Assembly (NCBI RefSeq): GCF_034931125.1
Contig: NZ_JAYGHM010000020.1
Coordinates: 44,678 to 108,677 of the forward strand
DNA length: 64,000 nucleotides
Direction of reading: 5' to 3'
Origin: Rivularia sp034931125
GTDB lineage: Bacteria; Cyanobacteriota; Cyanobacteriia; Cyanobacteriales; Nostocaceae
Below are positions 9,344 through 18,467 of the stretch, one piece after another. Numbering within the stretch: the first letter of the stretch is position 1; each line of letters starts with the position of its first letter. The position numbers and the translations under genes are program-made. Under the pieces are notes generated by a model that was not told the DNA's origin, made no database searches, and was given only the letters and a program-made list of their open reading frames with translations.

Positions 9344-10474
9344 TTATGTTATTTTTCCAGAAATTGGACGATATCCATGATGCCGATGATAATTAGCTGT
9401 TGCTCTAGCAACTTGATTGCGAAATACATTGATGGCAAACTCTCCTATCCGACTGACTTGAGTTCGCTGACACCACCGAGAATATCTTTGCGCTACAAGT
9501 CCTCCAAGAACATCATGCCATTGTTGTACAATACGCTCTACGGTGAAATCTTGCGAACGTTCAAGCCCATTGGCAATCATCTTTTGATATAAAGAAGGTT
9601 CATTTTTTAGACGACGAATTGCATCGATCGCTTGTTGTGGTGTTCTGATCTCAATGAAGTCTAATGCATCTCGCCGTAGTTGAACGAATGCTGGTTCGGG
9701 TCCTAACAGTGCTGGTACACCTGCCATCCATGAGTTGACAAGCTTGCTAGCCGGTTTGACAAGGTAATCCTTGTGTGGTAAATCGCGCACTGCAATTACT
9801 AAATCGGCATCGCTATAGTCGTGCCATTGGACTGGTTGATTCTTTGGTTTTGGGCTAATTACCAACCGTACTCCCAACTTATCTAATTCTTGAATAAACT
9901 CTGGAGAACGAAATGCTTCATATAAATTACCTTCATGTCCTTTAAAAACCAAATTCTCAATTCGATTCCTTCTCTCTTGCTGGCGCGGGATCAAACCTGG
10001 TTGAGGCCAATGAGGAATTAATACATCTGTTTTCGATTCTACATTTGCCTGATTTTGAACTATGGCAAAATTAGATAAAACTGGTTTATGTCCGTCGCTA
10101 CGACAGCCGACTACAAAACAAGAAAAAGGCTTTTGCCTCATGCGGAAATCTATCGCACTGACAACACAGATTTCTCCGGGTATAAAACGGTCGGATATTG
10201 ATATATTCAAATGACGTTGCTTCAAATACAAATATGTCAGAATAATCCAACAATCTTCATTAGTAATGATTCGGCTATGAATCTTTTTGGGATCGGGAAG
10301 CGCATCTGATGAAGATAAGAATAAGTCCGACCACTTTTGTGGATGATTACATACAAATGTAACCGGAAATGGGAAAGGAGTTAACGTGTTCAGTTGCTCT
10401 GTTTGCATTATTTTTACTGATGCATTTGATAAACCTTTTTCAAGAATTAGAACATAGAAATCGGCTAATTTCAA
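9344..10474 (-). CDS. Probable GT-B glycosyltransferase of the polysaccharide locus
   Basis: 376 residues with no standard N-terminal signature I can name, but the last third reads like a GT-B donor domain: DYSDADLVIAVRD, KPASKLVNSWMAGVPALLG, then EPSLYQKMIANGLERSQDF. The segment before it contains KLGVRLVISPKPKNQPVQW. It may add a sugar or act as a divergent transferase. The first codon used is TTG at 10474; the next ATG would be at 10408 (354 residues), but the extra 22 residues look like ordinary protein. It is transcribed against its neighbours, convergent with the Wzy-like gene and divergent from the methyltransferase. Function is inferred only. Confidence 0.65.
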   Translation of the reverse strand: MKLADFYVLILEKGLSNASVKIMQTEQLNTLTPFPFPVTFVCNHPQKWSDLFLSSSDALPDPKKIHSRIITNEDCWIILTYLYLKQRHLNISISDRFIPGEICVVSAIDFRMRQKPFSCFVVGCRSDGHKPVLSNFAIVQNQANVESKTDVLIPHWPQPGLIPRQQERRNRIENLVFKGHEGNLYEAFRSPEFIQELDKLGVRLVISPKPKNQPVQWHDYSDADLVIAVRDLPHKDYLVKPASKLVNSWMAGVPALLGPEPAFVQLRRDALDFIEIRTPQQAIDAIRRLKNEPSLYQKMIANGLERSQDFTVERIVQQWHDVLGGLVAQRYSRWCQRTQVSRIGEFAINVFRNQVARATANYHRHHGYRPISGKIT

Positions 10475-10631
10475 TAGAATAAAATTAACAAAAATATTAA
10501 ATATTTGATCTGACTTTGAAAAAAATGGTAAATTGGCATTTGATAGAAGCTAATTGATAAAAATAACCACCGTAAAAAGTCCGAAATACTGATAGATTCC
10601 GAGCGAGCCGAAACAGAATAAAATTTCAAAT

Positions 10632-11297
10632 ATGGAGACAATTAATATGCACATAGCTTATGCAAAAGCCTCGGAATGGGCAAAACATAATTCCTTTGGT
10701 AAAGCTTGGCGATTAGAGCGGATGAAGCAATTTCTCGCTTTAGTAAAACCACCTTCCCACGCGAAAATTATTGACTTGGGAGGGCATATGCCGATGTGGC
10801 AATGGTTTGACCATGATTTTGAAGTGACGCTAGTAAATTTACCAGGTTCTTATAAAAGTACTGGTAAGTTTGGAAAATATACTTTAGTTGAAGGAGATGC
10901 GACTAATTTATCCGACAGCTTCGCGAATAAATCCTTCGATATCGTATTTAGTAATTCAGTTATCGAACACGTTGGAGATGAATCAAAGCAAGCTGATTTT
11001 GCATCTGAAGTAATGCGTTTAGCTAAAGGCTATTGGGTACAAACGCCAAGTAATTATTGGCCTATTGAGCCGCATACTGGTGTCATTGGTTATTGGTTAC
11101 TACCGGAATTCGTGCAAAAAAAATTACAGAAATCCTGGGAAAAGAAATTACCCGTTTGGACGGAGATGGTCAGAGGTACGAGAGTGCTTTCTAAAAATCG
11201 AATGCGCGAACTGTTTCCCGATAGCAAGTGTTACGTAGAACGGAAGCTTTTATTAGAAAAGTCTTATGCTACTTACAAGCCTTTTCAAGCTGATTAG
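10632..11297 (+). CDS. Class I SAM-dependent methyltransferase
   Basis: 221 residues. The SAM-binding motif I is KIIDLGGHMPMW (about 44-55), followed by VEGDATNLSD (about 85) and the FSNSVIEHVGD stretch (about 107-117) seen in UbiE/Methyltransf_11-type enzymes. The C-terminal half has several aromatic residues (WVQTPSNYWPIEPH) as found in sugar or lipid methyltransferases near polysaccharide genes. Likely decorates the polymer or its lipid intermediate; the acceptor is unknown. A 157-bp divergent intergenic region upstream presumably carries promoters for both directions. Confidence 0.82.
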   Translation: METINMHIAYAKASEWAKHNSFGKAWRLERMKQFLALVKPPSHAKIIDLGGHMPMWQWFDHDFEVTLVNLPGSYKSTGKFGKYTLVEGDATNLSDSFANKSFDIVFSNSVIEHVGDESKQADFASEVMRLAKGYWVQTPSNYWPIEPHTGVIGYWLLPEFVQKKLQKSWEKKLPVWTEMVRGTRVLSKNRMRELFPDSKCYVERKLLLEKSYATYKPFQAD

Positions 11298-11397
11298 GAT
11301 TTTAATAAATAAGACACGCATTTATCCTGTCTATTAATTAAAATAGTTTTTCTATTTTATATTTTGATTTCAAAAAATAGATTACGGGAGAGAATAA

Positions 11398-12396
11398 GTG
11401 AATGCAATTGGAGTAGTTGTAATTGGACGTAACGAAGGAAGTCGGCTCAAACAATGTTTGCTCTCAATTTTAGGAAAAGTAAAAACAGTTGTTTACGTTG
11501 ATTCTGGTTCTACTGATGGCAGCGTTGAATTAGCTCGTAATTTGGGCGTTAATGTTGTTGAGCTAGATCTATCAATTCCCTTTACTGCTGCTCGTGCCAG
11601 AAATGCGGGATTTGAATATCTACTGCAAATAGAACCGTCAGTTGAGTTTGTGCAGTTCGTGGATGGAGACTGTCTGGTAGTAGACGAATGGCTGGAAAAA
11701 GCAACCCAGATACTGAATGCGAAACCTGAAATTGTGGTAGTTTGCGGTAGAAGACGGGAAGAATTTCCCACCAATATTTACAATCGCTTATGCGATATTG
11801 AATGGGATACTCCCGTGGGTGAAGCTAAAGCCTGCGGTGGTGATGCGATGATGCGCGTCAAAGCTTTGAAACAGGTTAATGGCTTTAATCCCACTTTGAT
11901 CGCTGGAGAAGAACCAGAATTATGCGTGCGATTACGTCAAGCTGGGGGCAAAATCATGCGTATAGATGCCGAAATGACTTTACACGATGCTCAAATTATG
12001 CATTTCAGGCAGTGGTGGAAGCGTTCGATTCGTAACGGACACGCTTATGCTGAAGGTGCCTTTATGCACGGAAAATCTCCTGAAAAACATTGGGTCAAAG
12101 AAAGTCGTAGAATTTGGGTTTGGGGTTTAATATTGCCACTTTTAGCAGTTGCTAACGCCTGGTTAACTAATGGGATAAGCATCATCTTACTTTTAGGGGC
12201 TTATGCTCTATTAGCTTCTCGTGTCTATAAATATGCGAAAACAAGAGAAATTGCTTCTTCTGATGCATTGCTTTATAGTCTGTTTTGCGTATTAGATAAA
12301 TTTCCTGGAATTATAGGTCAGATTCAGTTTCATTTATCCCGCTTATTAAGAAGGAAATCTACTATTGTTGAGTATAAAGGTATAGCAGCTAGTTAA
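11398..12396 (+). CDS. GT2-family glycosyltransferase
   Basis: 332 residues. The GT-A fold starts at once with VVVIGRNEGSRLKQCLLSIL, has DSGSTDGSVELA (about 37-48) and the metal site VDGDCLV (about 89-95). The acceptor half includes GEEPELCVRLRQAGG (about 175). The C-terminus has hydrophobic segments (about 240-285) suggesting membrane attachment. The start is a GTG preceded by GGGAGAG. Lies in the same direction as the oxidoreductase gene that follows 103 bp later. Probably builds the repeat unit; donor unknown. Confidence 0.86.
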   Translation: MNAIGVVVIGRNEGSRLKQCLLSILGKVKTVVYVDSGSTDGSVELARNLGVNVVELDLSIPFTAARARNAGFEYLLQIEPSVEFVQFVDGDCLVVDEWLEKATQILNAKPEIVVVCGRRREEFPTNIYNRLCDIEWDTPVGEAKACGGDAMMRVKALKQVNGFNPTLIAGEEPELCVRLRQAGGKIMRIDAEMTLHDAQIMHFRQWWKRSIRNGHAYAEGAFMHGKSPEKHWVKESRRIWVWGLILPLLAVANAWLTNGISIILLLGAYALLASRVYKYAKTREIASSDALLYSLFCVLDKFPGIIGQIQFHLSRLLRRKSTIVEYKGIAAS

Positions 12397-12499
12397 TAAT
12401 AGTTAGGAGTTAGTACCACCGGACTTATTAATCAGTGTCATCCATTTAATCCGTGTTCGGAGTTAGGAGTTGAAGTAAAGAATAATCAGTAAAAAAATT

Positions 12500-13744
12500 A
12501 TGCTACTTAAAAATGTATTTAAGATTTCTAATTTAGTTAGAAAGAAAGATACCACCTTTTCTAAAGAATCAATAACTCCGGTTAACCAAAATAGCAATAA
12601 AAATAATTTATCCTACAAATCTATTGCCATCGTTGGTTGTGGGTATGTTGCTGATTATTACCTTAAAACTCTCTCAATGCATCCGCAATTAAAACTTGTG
12701 GGAGTGATGGATAAAATTGGCGATCGCGCTACTAAGTTTGCTAACTACCATAATGTAGATCGCGTTTACGAAACTTTGACCGAAATACTTGAGGATAATA
12801 CGGTCGATATAGTCTTAAATTTGACTAATCCACGCAGTCATTACGAAGTTTCTAAAGCTTGTTTGGAGGCTGGGAAACACGTTTATTCGGAAAAACCGTT
12901 TGCAATGCAAATGGAACAAGCCAAGGAACTCGTGGATACAGCTTTATCCAAAAGTTTATATCTTTCCTCCGCCCCATGCAGCCTATTGAGCGAAACCGCG
13001 CAAACAATGTGGAAAGCATTGCGAGAAAATCAGGTGGGAAAAGTTCGCTTAGTTTATGCGGAAATGGACGACGGGTTAGTTCACCAAATGCCTTATCAAA
13101 AATGGCTGAGTGAATCGGGTACACCTTGGCCTTACAAAGATGAATTTGAAGTTGGCTGTACGTTAGAACACGCAGGTTACTATGTAAACTGGCTGACAGC
13201 TTTCTTCGGTCCTGCGGAGACTGTTTCGGCATTCTCGTCTTGTGTAATTCCAGATAAACAGACTGATGTACCGTTAGATATTGATGCTCCTGACTTTTCT
13301 GTAGCCTGTATTAAATTTGCATCTGGAGTAGTTGCGAGATTAACCTGTAGTATTGTTGCACCTCATGACCATTCTTTAAAGATTATTGGCGATGACGGTA
13401 TACTCGGCATTGATGATTGCTGGTATTATGGAACCCCCGTTTATATCCGTCGCAGTCTTACTATAGGACGAAAAAGACTTGAAGGTGTTTGGAAGAAAAA
13501 TTATCCTTTAGTCAAAAAAGCGCCCAAATTTGGATATAAAGGGGCGCAACAAATGGATTTTTGTCGGGGTGTGGCAGAAATGGCTGATGCGATGATCGAA
13601 AATCGTCCTTGTAGACTATCACCTAGATTTTCACTACACAATAATGAAATAGTATTAGCAATTCAAAATTCTTTAGAAACGGGTTCTCCTTATAAAATGA
13701 CTACTTCCTTCGAGCCTGTAGAGCCGATGGATTGGGCGAAGTAG
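12500..13744 (+). CDS. Gfo/Idh/MocA-family oxidoreductase
   Basis: 414 residues. A basic, serine-rich extension of about 40 residues precedes the NAD(P)-binding motif IAIVGCGYVADYYLKTL (about 42-58). The family hallmark EKP occurs in VYSEKPFAMQMEQA (about 131-144). The C-terminal half resembles the GFO_IDH_MocA_C alpha/beta domain with LEHAGYYVNWLTAFFG where a catalytic His-type residue is usual. Enzymes of this kind oxidise or epimerise UDP-sugars in surface-polysaccharide loci. The context supports synthesis of an unusual sugar donor; the exact substrate is not predictable. Confidence 0.85.
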   Translation: MLLKNVFKISNLVRKKDTTFSKESITPVNQNSNKNNLSYKSIAIVGCGYVADYYLKTLSMHPQLKLVGVMDKIGDRATKFANYHNVDRVYETLTEILEDNTVDIVLNLTNPRSHYEVSKACLEAGKHVYSEKPFAMQMEQAKELVDTALSKSLYLSSAPCSLLSETAQTMWKALRENQVGKVRLVYAEMDDGLVHQMPYQKWLSESGTPWPYKDEFEVGCTLEHAGYYVNWLTAFFGPAETVSAFSSCVIPDKQTDVPLDIDAPDFSVACIKFASGVVARLTCSIVAPHDHSLKIIGDDGILGIDDCWYYGTPVYIRRSLTIGRKRLEGVWKKNYPLVKKAPKFGYKGAQQMDFCRGVAEMADAMIENRPCRLSPRFSLHNNEIVLAIQNSLETGSPYKMTTSFEPVEPMDWAK

Positions 13745-13748
13745 GAGA

Positions 13749-13796
13749 GGGGGGATGGGGGGATGGGGGGATGGGGAAGAGGGGGAAGAGGGGGTA
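13749..13796. repeat. G-rich heptamer tandem repeat (GGGGGAT type)
   Basis: Three to four tandem GGGGGAT-like heptamers followed by GGGGGAAGA units directly after the oxidoreductase stop. The same unit recurs at 24580-24640. The G runs on the plus strand could form a G-quadruplex. Belongs to the heptanucleotide STRR type known from heterocystous cyanobacteria. Confidence 0.75.
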
Positions 13797-13814
13797 GGTA
13801 ATTATTATTAATTC

Positions 13815-13915
13815 CTAACTCATAACTCATAACTCATAACTCATAACTCTTAACTCCTAACTTATAATGCCCAATGCCCAATTCCTAACTCTTGGTAACT
13901 GGCAACTGGTAACTG
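13815..13915. repeat. Heptamer tandem repeat (AACTCAT type) running into a gene end
   Basis: Four or more AACTCAT units at about 13817-13848 degrade into CCTAACT, CCCAATG and GGTAACT/CAACTGG units up to about 13925. The last units lie inside the 3' end of the minus-strand glycosyltransferase gene and encode its final residues. Confidence 0.75.
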
Positions 13916-15123
13916 TCAACTGGTTGCAGTGCTTTGCTCATGATTTTGTACAGTTTTTGAGCTTCAAGATTAATATTAAATTCTTTTTCTACTTTGTTTC
14001 TGCCTGCGGTGCCGAATTTGGCTCTGAGTTCGCAGTCATTCAGTAGTTTTTCGATGCTATTAGTAAGAGAAGTTGTATCTCCGGCAGGTACGATGTAGCC
14101 GCTAACGTTATTTTCTACTAATTCACAGACCCCGGCGATTTGGGTCGCAACTACGGGTACTCCTGCGGCCATTGCTTCCATTAAGACTACGGGTACTCCT
14201 TCAGCAAAGCTGGATGAAATAAATACGTCTGCTTCCTCAAAGTATTTACGTACTTCCGCTTGCGATTTGTAGCCCACAAAATTTACATTATCGCTCAAGC
14301 CTAAATTAGCCGTCATTTGCTCTAAATAAGTGCGATCGCTGCCGTCACCAATTACTGTTAAGATCAAATCCCGATGCTGTTGCTTCAAAGAAACTAAACT
14401 TTCTAAAAGTATCGGTAAGCCTTTGACAATAGTCAGTCTGCTGACAAAAAGTAAACGTTTTCCTTTTCCTTTATGTGACACTACTTTAAATAATGCTGGG
14501 TCGATACCGCAGTGAACTATATGCAAGCGATTCCATTTTTTAATGGGTGCAAATATCATTCCCTGACTGCGACAATAGTTACTAATGCAACTTACAAATA
14601 AAGCCCTGTTTATTTTCTCATCCAGTCTCCAATGATACGGTTGAAAGAAGATATAGGGACCGTGTAAGGTAAAGCTGTAACTAAAGCCTCCCAAGGAAGC
14701 TGCTAACATCGCAACGCTACAGCTAGAATCTCCAAAATGGTTGTGTAGATGGGGAATTTGCCTCTTTTTAATTTCTTGAGCGAGAATACCTGCTTCTAAA
14801 AAGTAGAACAACTGATATATATTGCCGCGCAATCCATATATTCTTGTTGACCAAGCTAATTTAAGCGCTGTCAAATACCTTGAGGGTGAAGCGAATAATA
14901 GATTTAAATGCGATCGCAGCAATTTTATGGGGTGTGGAGGGAGAATATAAAAAGTTTGATTTCGTTCTTGTTTTTGTTCTTCTCCTACCATATGTTCTTC
15001 ACCTGTAGGTCGCACGGAAAAAGTGTGTATTTCTGCTCCTAATTGACGAAGAGTCGCAACTTCACGTTGAATAAAAGTATCCGTAGCTCTAGGATATTCT
15101 CCCGTAAGATAGGCAATACGCAT
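13885..15123 (-). CDS. GT4-family glycosyltransferase
   Basis: 412 residues, GT-B fold. N-terminal acceptor half starts RIAYLTGEYPRATDTFIQRE, a form common in exopolysaccharide GT4 enzymes; LHNHFGDSS and FTLHGPYIF follow. The donor half carries LLFVSRLTIVKGLPILLESL (about 224-243) and the EX7E segment AEGVPVVLMEAMAAGVPVV (about 314-332). The last dozen residues (QPVDSYQLPVTKS) are encoded by heptamer repeat DNA and are probably an acquired tail. Transcribed opposite to most of the locus, with the epimerase gene behind it likely upstream in the same transcript (80 bp gap). Confidence 0.87.
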   Translation of the reverse strand: MRIAYLTGEYPRATDTFIQREVATLRQLGAEIHTFSVRPTGEEHMVGEEQKQERNQTFYILPPHPIKLLRSHLNLLFASPSRYLTALKLAWSTRIYGLRGNIYQLFYFLEAGILAQEIKKRQIPHLHNHFGDSSCSVAMLAASLGGFSYSFTLHGPYIFFQPYHWRLDEKINRALFVSCISNYCRSQGMIFAPIKKWNRLHIVHCGIDPALFKVVSHKGKGKRLLFVSRLTIVKGLPILLESLVSLKQQHRDLILTVIGDGSDRTYLEQMTANLGLSDNVNFVGYKSQAEVRKYFEEADVFISSSFAEGVPVVLMEAMAAGVPVVATQIAGVCELVENNVSGYIVPAGDTTSLTNSIEKLLNDCELRAKFGTAGRNKVEKEFNINLEAQKLYKIMSKALQPVDSYQLPVTKS

Positions 15124-15124
15124 A

Positions 15125-15175
15125 AATCAGGTTAAAGGTGGAAGGTTAAAGGTTAAAGGTTATAAGTTAGGAGTT
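15125..15175. repeat. Heptamer tandem repeat (GGTTAAA type)
   Basis: AGGTTAAAGG-type heptamers repeated three or four times between two minus-strand genes, grading into TTAGGAGT units. STRR type. Confidence 0.65.
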
Positions 15176-15203
15176 ATTTTTTAATTTCTCCCATCTCCTT
15201 GTT

Positions 15204-16241
15204 CTATTTGTGCGATCGCGAAGCAATACCCGTTTTATTTGCTACATCCCAAAGCGCATCTATCTCGCTACAGCTACGTTTTAAAGCTTCATTTAAGGAA
15301 TATTTGGGCTGCCAATCTAGTATATTTTGGGCTTTTTCGTTACTGTAGCTAAACGGTTTGAAGCGGGCTTCTAGTCTTGCTGGTATCAAGATTCCGGGTA
15401 GCTTAATTCCTAATAATATTTTGTGAGATAACCAAGCGCTACGGGATAACAAACGCATCAATGTCCAATTAATCCCAATGGAAGGCTGACGTGGTAACAA
15501 TTTGACTATTTTTTGGGCATAAACTTTTTGGGTTGGTAAATCCGAGTCAACAATATTCAAAGTTTCACCGATCGCTTCTCGACGAGAACAAGCGCTAACT
15601 ATTGCTTGAGCGCAGTTTTCTACATAAGTAAGGGGAAGCTGGGCGTTTCCACCAATCCGAATCCACAGACGATTTTTTAAATTTATCCCTAAATGGGCAT
15701 TCCATAAATTGTTTCTTCCGTAAACTATCCCCGGACGGAGAATTGTCACTTCTCCCCGATTTGTCTGTTCAAAATCTCGAAACAAACTTTCTTGAATTAA
15801 TTTAGTTTGGGCGTAAATGTCCCTATAATTCGGCTGACTTTCGATAGCTGAATCTTCGTTGATAACGCGATCGCGAATATTTAAGTAGTCGTACACGCTA
15901 AATGTACTGATTGCCACCAAACGCTTGATATCCGCTACTACCATTGCTTTAAGTAAATTCTCGGTAGCGGCAACAGTATTTGCATACTGCGTATCGTAGT
16001 TACCCTGTTTAGCTGCGGCTAAATGTACTACGGTGTCTATACCTTCTAAAGCATCTTCGAGTCCTTTTGATTCGGTTAAATTAATACGGATTAATTCTAA
16101 ATTGTCAGCATTGCACCAAGGTAAACGTTTTTCATCTGATGTATGCCTAATTACAGCACGTACTTGAAAACCGTGTCGCAATGCTTCAGCAACTACATAC
16201 TTTCCTAAAAAACCAGATGCTCCTGTTATCAGTAATTTCAT
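15204..16241 (-). CDS. NAD-dependent epimerase/dehydratase (extended SDR)
   Basis: 345 residues. N-terminal Rossmann motif ITGASGFLGKYVV (about 4-16), VVHLAAAKQGNYD (about 71), the catalytic serine region VAISTFSVYD (about 109) and the YxxxK motif YAQTKLIQE (about 138). The remainder contains LRPGIVYGRNN and a short C-terminal substrate domain. Such enzymes act on nucleotide-linked sugars or on steroid-like substrates; the neighbouring glycosyltransferases favour a UDP- or GDP-sugar. Start ATG at 16241; the 826-bp A/T-rich region upstream should hold its promoter. Confidence 0.86.
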   Translation of the reverse strand: MKLLITGASGFLGKYVVAEALRHGFQVRAVIRHTSDEKRLPWCNADNLELIRINLTESKGLEDALEGIDTVVHLAAAKQGNYDTQYANTVAATENLLKAMVVADIKRLVAISTFSVYDYLNIRDRVINEDSAIESQPNYRDIYAQTKLIQESLFRDFEQTNRGEVTILRPGIVYGRNNLWNAHLGINLKNRLWIRIGGNAQLPLTYVENCAQAIVSACSRREAIGETLNIVDSDLPTQKVYAQKIVKLLPRQPSIGINWTLMRLLSRSAWLSHKILLGIKLPGILIPARLEARFKPFSYSNEKAQNILDWQPKYSLNEALKRSCSEIDALWDVANKTGIASRSHK

Positions 16242-17067
16242 ATCTGACAGTTTGTGTAATTTTTATAGCCTTTAGATTTTTACTTTACTGCAATAAATGC
16301 TTTATTCTATTATTTTCCAGATAACTGTTGCAAAAGCAAGGAAATACCAATTGATATTATTAAAAGAAAGAAAATTATTCTAAAAGCTAAGTTGCTTATA
16401 TCCTAAATAATAGATAGCACTCAAGGTCGAAATTTAAACCAAGTATTATCTATATTAAATCTTACTTTAAAACTGTAACCATTACTAATTCAATCAATTA
16501 TACACTTGATTCCTTCGTTAAAGTTATCATATAAGTATGGTAAAACTACTTAACTTCCTGTAAAATAAGCTGCTTTATTTATAATTTTTTGAAGTTAAAA
16601 AAGTCTTAATTGTCATTATTTGAATAGTAATCTTTACAAAAGCTTTAAATAAAACCTATTTTCTACATCTGAAATTTATATTTTAGCGGTGATTTTACTT
16701 TGAGAATAAATTATGTTATTGTTTCAAATGTTTAAAGATTTTGTAAATAAAACTCATTCGTGTAAATTCTAGTAAGTTTGCGTATGATTGTTGAAATTTC
16801 TTTAAAGTTAAGACTTAAAAAAAATAAACTTAAATATGGCTTTATAACCGTAGTTTAAATATTTTATTTTGAAAAAAGCTTTGATCGGGAGAAAACTATC
16901 ATCTAGTTAATTGTGTAATGTAGCCTAACATTTCATCCTAACATTCAATTGGCTGGCGACTATGATTATGCTACAAAAATACAGATAGAATGCTTCCAAT
17001 TATGACTTGCTCCTGTTTGTTATCTGATAATTGACTTGGCTTTATCAGTCAAATTGTTTTAATAATT
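16242..17067. other. A/T-rich divergent intergenic region
   Basis: 826 bp between the epimerase (-) and the flippase (+), so it must hold both promoters. No open frame is convincing. Noted structure: a direct repeat CCTAACATT at 16924-16932 and 16937-16945 (13-bp spacing), and TTGACT/AGTCAA arms at about 17032-17050 just before the flippase start. Either could bind a regulator; neither matches a site I recognise. Confidence 0.45.
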
Positions 17068-18408
17068 ATGACATCTTTGAAAAAGCTTGCTATTCGGGGT
17101 GCAATTTGGACGCTCGCGGGTTATGGAACCAGTCAAGTATTCCGATTTGCCAGTAATCTGATTTTGACTCGCCTGCTAGTACCAGAATATTTTGGTTTAA
17201 TGGCTTTAGTTAATACTTTTAGGGCTGGTATCGAATTGTTTTCAGACCTCGGTATTCCTCAAAGTATTGTTAATAATAAACGAGGTGATGAACCAGATTT
17301 TCGTAATACTGCCTGGACTTTACAGATTATTCGGGGCTTTATACTTTGGTTTTTCTGCTTGCTACTTACTGTACCATTAACAAATTTTTACGATGACCCT
17401 CGACTAATATGGTTAATTCCACTGATGGGATTTTCCTCTGTAATTGATGGCTTTTGTTCCACTGCTACTCTCACTTGCGAACGTCGAATTGATTTGGGTA
17501 GATTGACTCGATTCGACTTAATTATACAAATAATGACTATATCTACTTTTATTATCTGGGCTTGGGTAAGCCCTAGTATTTTTGCTTTAGCGATGGGAGT
17601 AGTATTAGGAGCGATTTACAGAACTGCGAGCAGTTATTTATTAATACCGGAATATACTAACCGCTTTGCTTGGGATGCTTATGCATTGAAAGAGATTTTA
17701 TCTTTCGGTAGATGGATGTTTATTTCATCAGCATTGATGTTCGTATCAGAACAAGCAGACCGTCTAATTCTTGCCAAACTTCTGTCATTTAAGCTTTTAG
17801 GTATTTACACAATTGCTTATACTTTGGCAAGTATACCGCGAGAGATAATTAAAAAACTTAGTTTTAGGGTTATTTTCCCCGCAATTTCCAATCAATTGGA
17901 TTTGCCGCGAGCCAGTCTTCGAGAAAAGATTCTTCGTCAGCGAAGAACTTTACTATTAGGATGTGCAATTTTATTAGCGTCTTTAGTCACCTTGGGCGAT
18001 CTAATTATTGGCACGCTTTATGACCAAAGGTATGAAGAGGCACAATGGATGATGCCAATTCTGAGTTGTGGCATTTGGTTTTCCCTATTGTTTTACACAA
18101 TCAGTCCTGCTCTTTTAGCAATAAAAAAACCGTTATATTCGGCTCAAAGCAACTTCGCTCGGTTTGTAATAATTGGTGTGGGATTGCCATTAGCTTTTTA
18201 TCGTTTTGGTACTTTGGGAGCAATTATTACGATCGCGATCGGTGACTTTCCCTTATATATAGTTAATATTTTAGGACTAAGACAAGAAAAACTGTCCTGT
18301 ATTGCTCAAGATATCCAAGCTACAGCCTTTTTCCTCGGCATACTTGCACTATTTCTTTTAATTCGTAATTTACTGGGTTTTGGATTTCCATTTCAAAGCA
18401 TAATTTAA
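17068..18408 (+). CDS. Wzx-like lipopolysaccharide/oligosaccharide flippase
   Basis: 446 residues with about twelve hydrophobic helices spread along the whole chain, matching the polysaccharide synthesis/MATE-like (MOP) flippase superfamily. The N-terminus KKLAIRGAIWTLAGYG followed by NLILTRLLVPEYFGLMALVN is the usual beginning of such proteins (often labelled lipopolysaccharide biosynthesis protein). It should flip the lipid-linked repeat unit to the periplasmic face for the Wzy-like enzyme. The following glycosyltransferase starts 59 bp later. Confidence 0.88.
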   Translation: MTSLKKLAIRGAIWTLAGYGTSQVFRFASNLILTRLLVPEYFGLMALVNTFRAGIELFSDLGIPQSIVNNKRGDEPDFRNTAWTLQIIRGFILWFFCLLLTVPLTNFYDDPRLIWLIPLMGFSSVIDGFCSTATLTCERRIDLGRLTRFDLIIQIMTISTFIIWAWVSPSIFALAMGVVLGAIYRTASSYLLIPEYTNRFAWDAYALKEILSFGRWMFISSALMFVSEQADRLILAKLLSFKLLGIYTIAYTLASIPREIIKKLSFRVIFPAISNQLDLPRASLREKILRQRRTLLLGCAILLASLVTLGDLIIGTLYDQRYEEAQWMMPILSCGIWFSLLFYTISPALLAIKKPLYSAQSNFARFVIIGVGLPLAFYRFGTLGAIITIAIGDFPLYIVNILGLRQEKLSCIAQDIQATAFFLGILALFLLIRNLLGFGFPFQSII

Positions 18409-18467
18409 ATAAATAATTATATTTTGAAGATCGGTTAATTTCATAATTCTGTTTAAATAAAAATATC

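Noticed and set aside
12852..13232. Minus-strand 126-residue frame
   Set aside because: Shadow of the Gfo/Idh/MocA gene, which has its own motifs on the plus strand.
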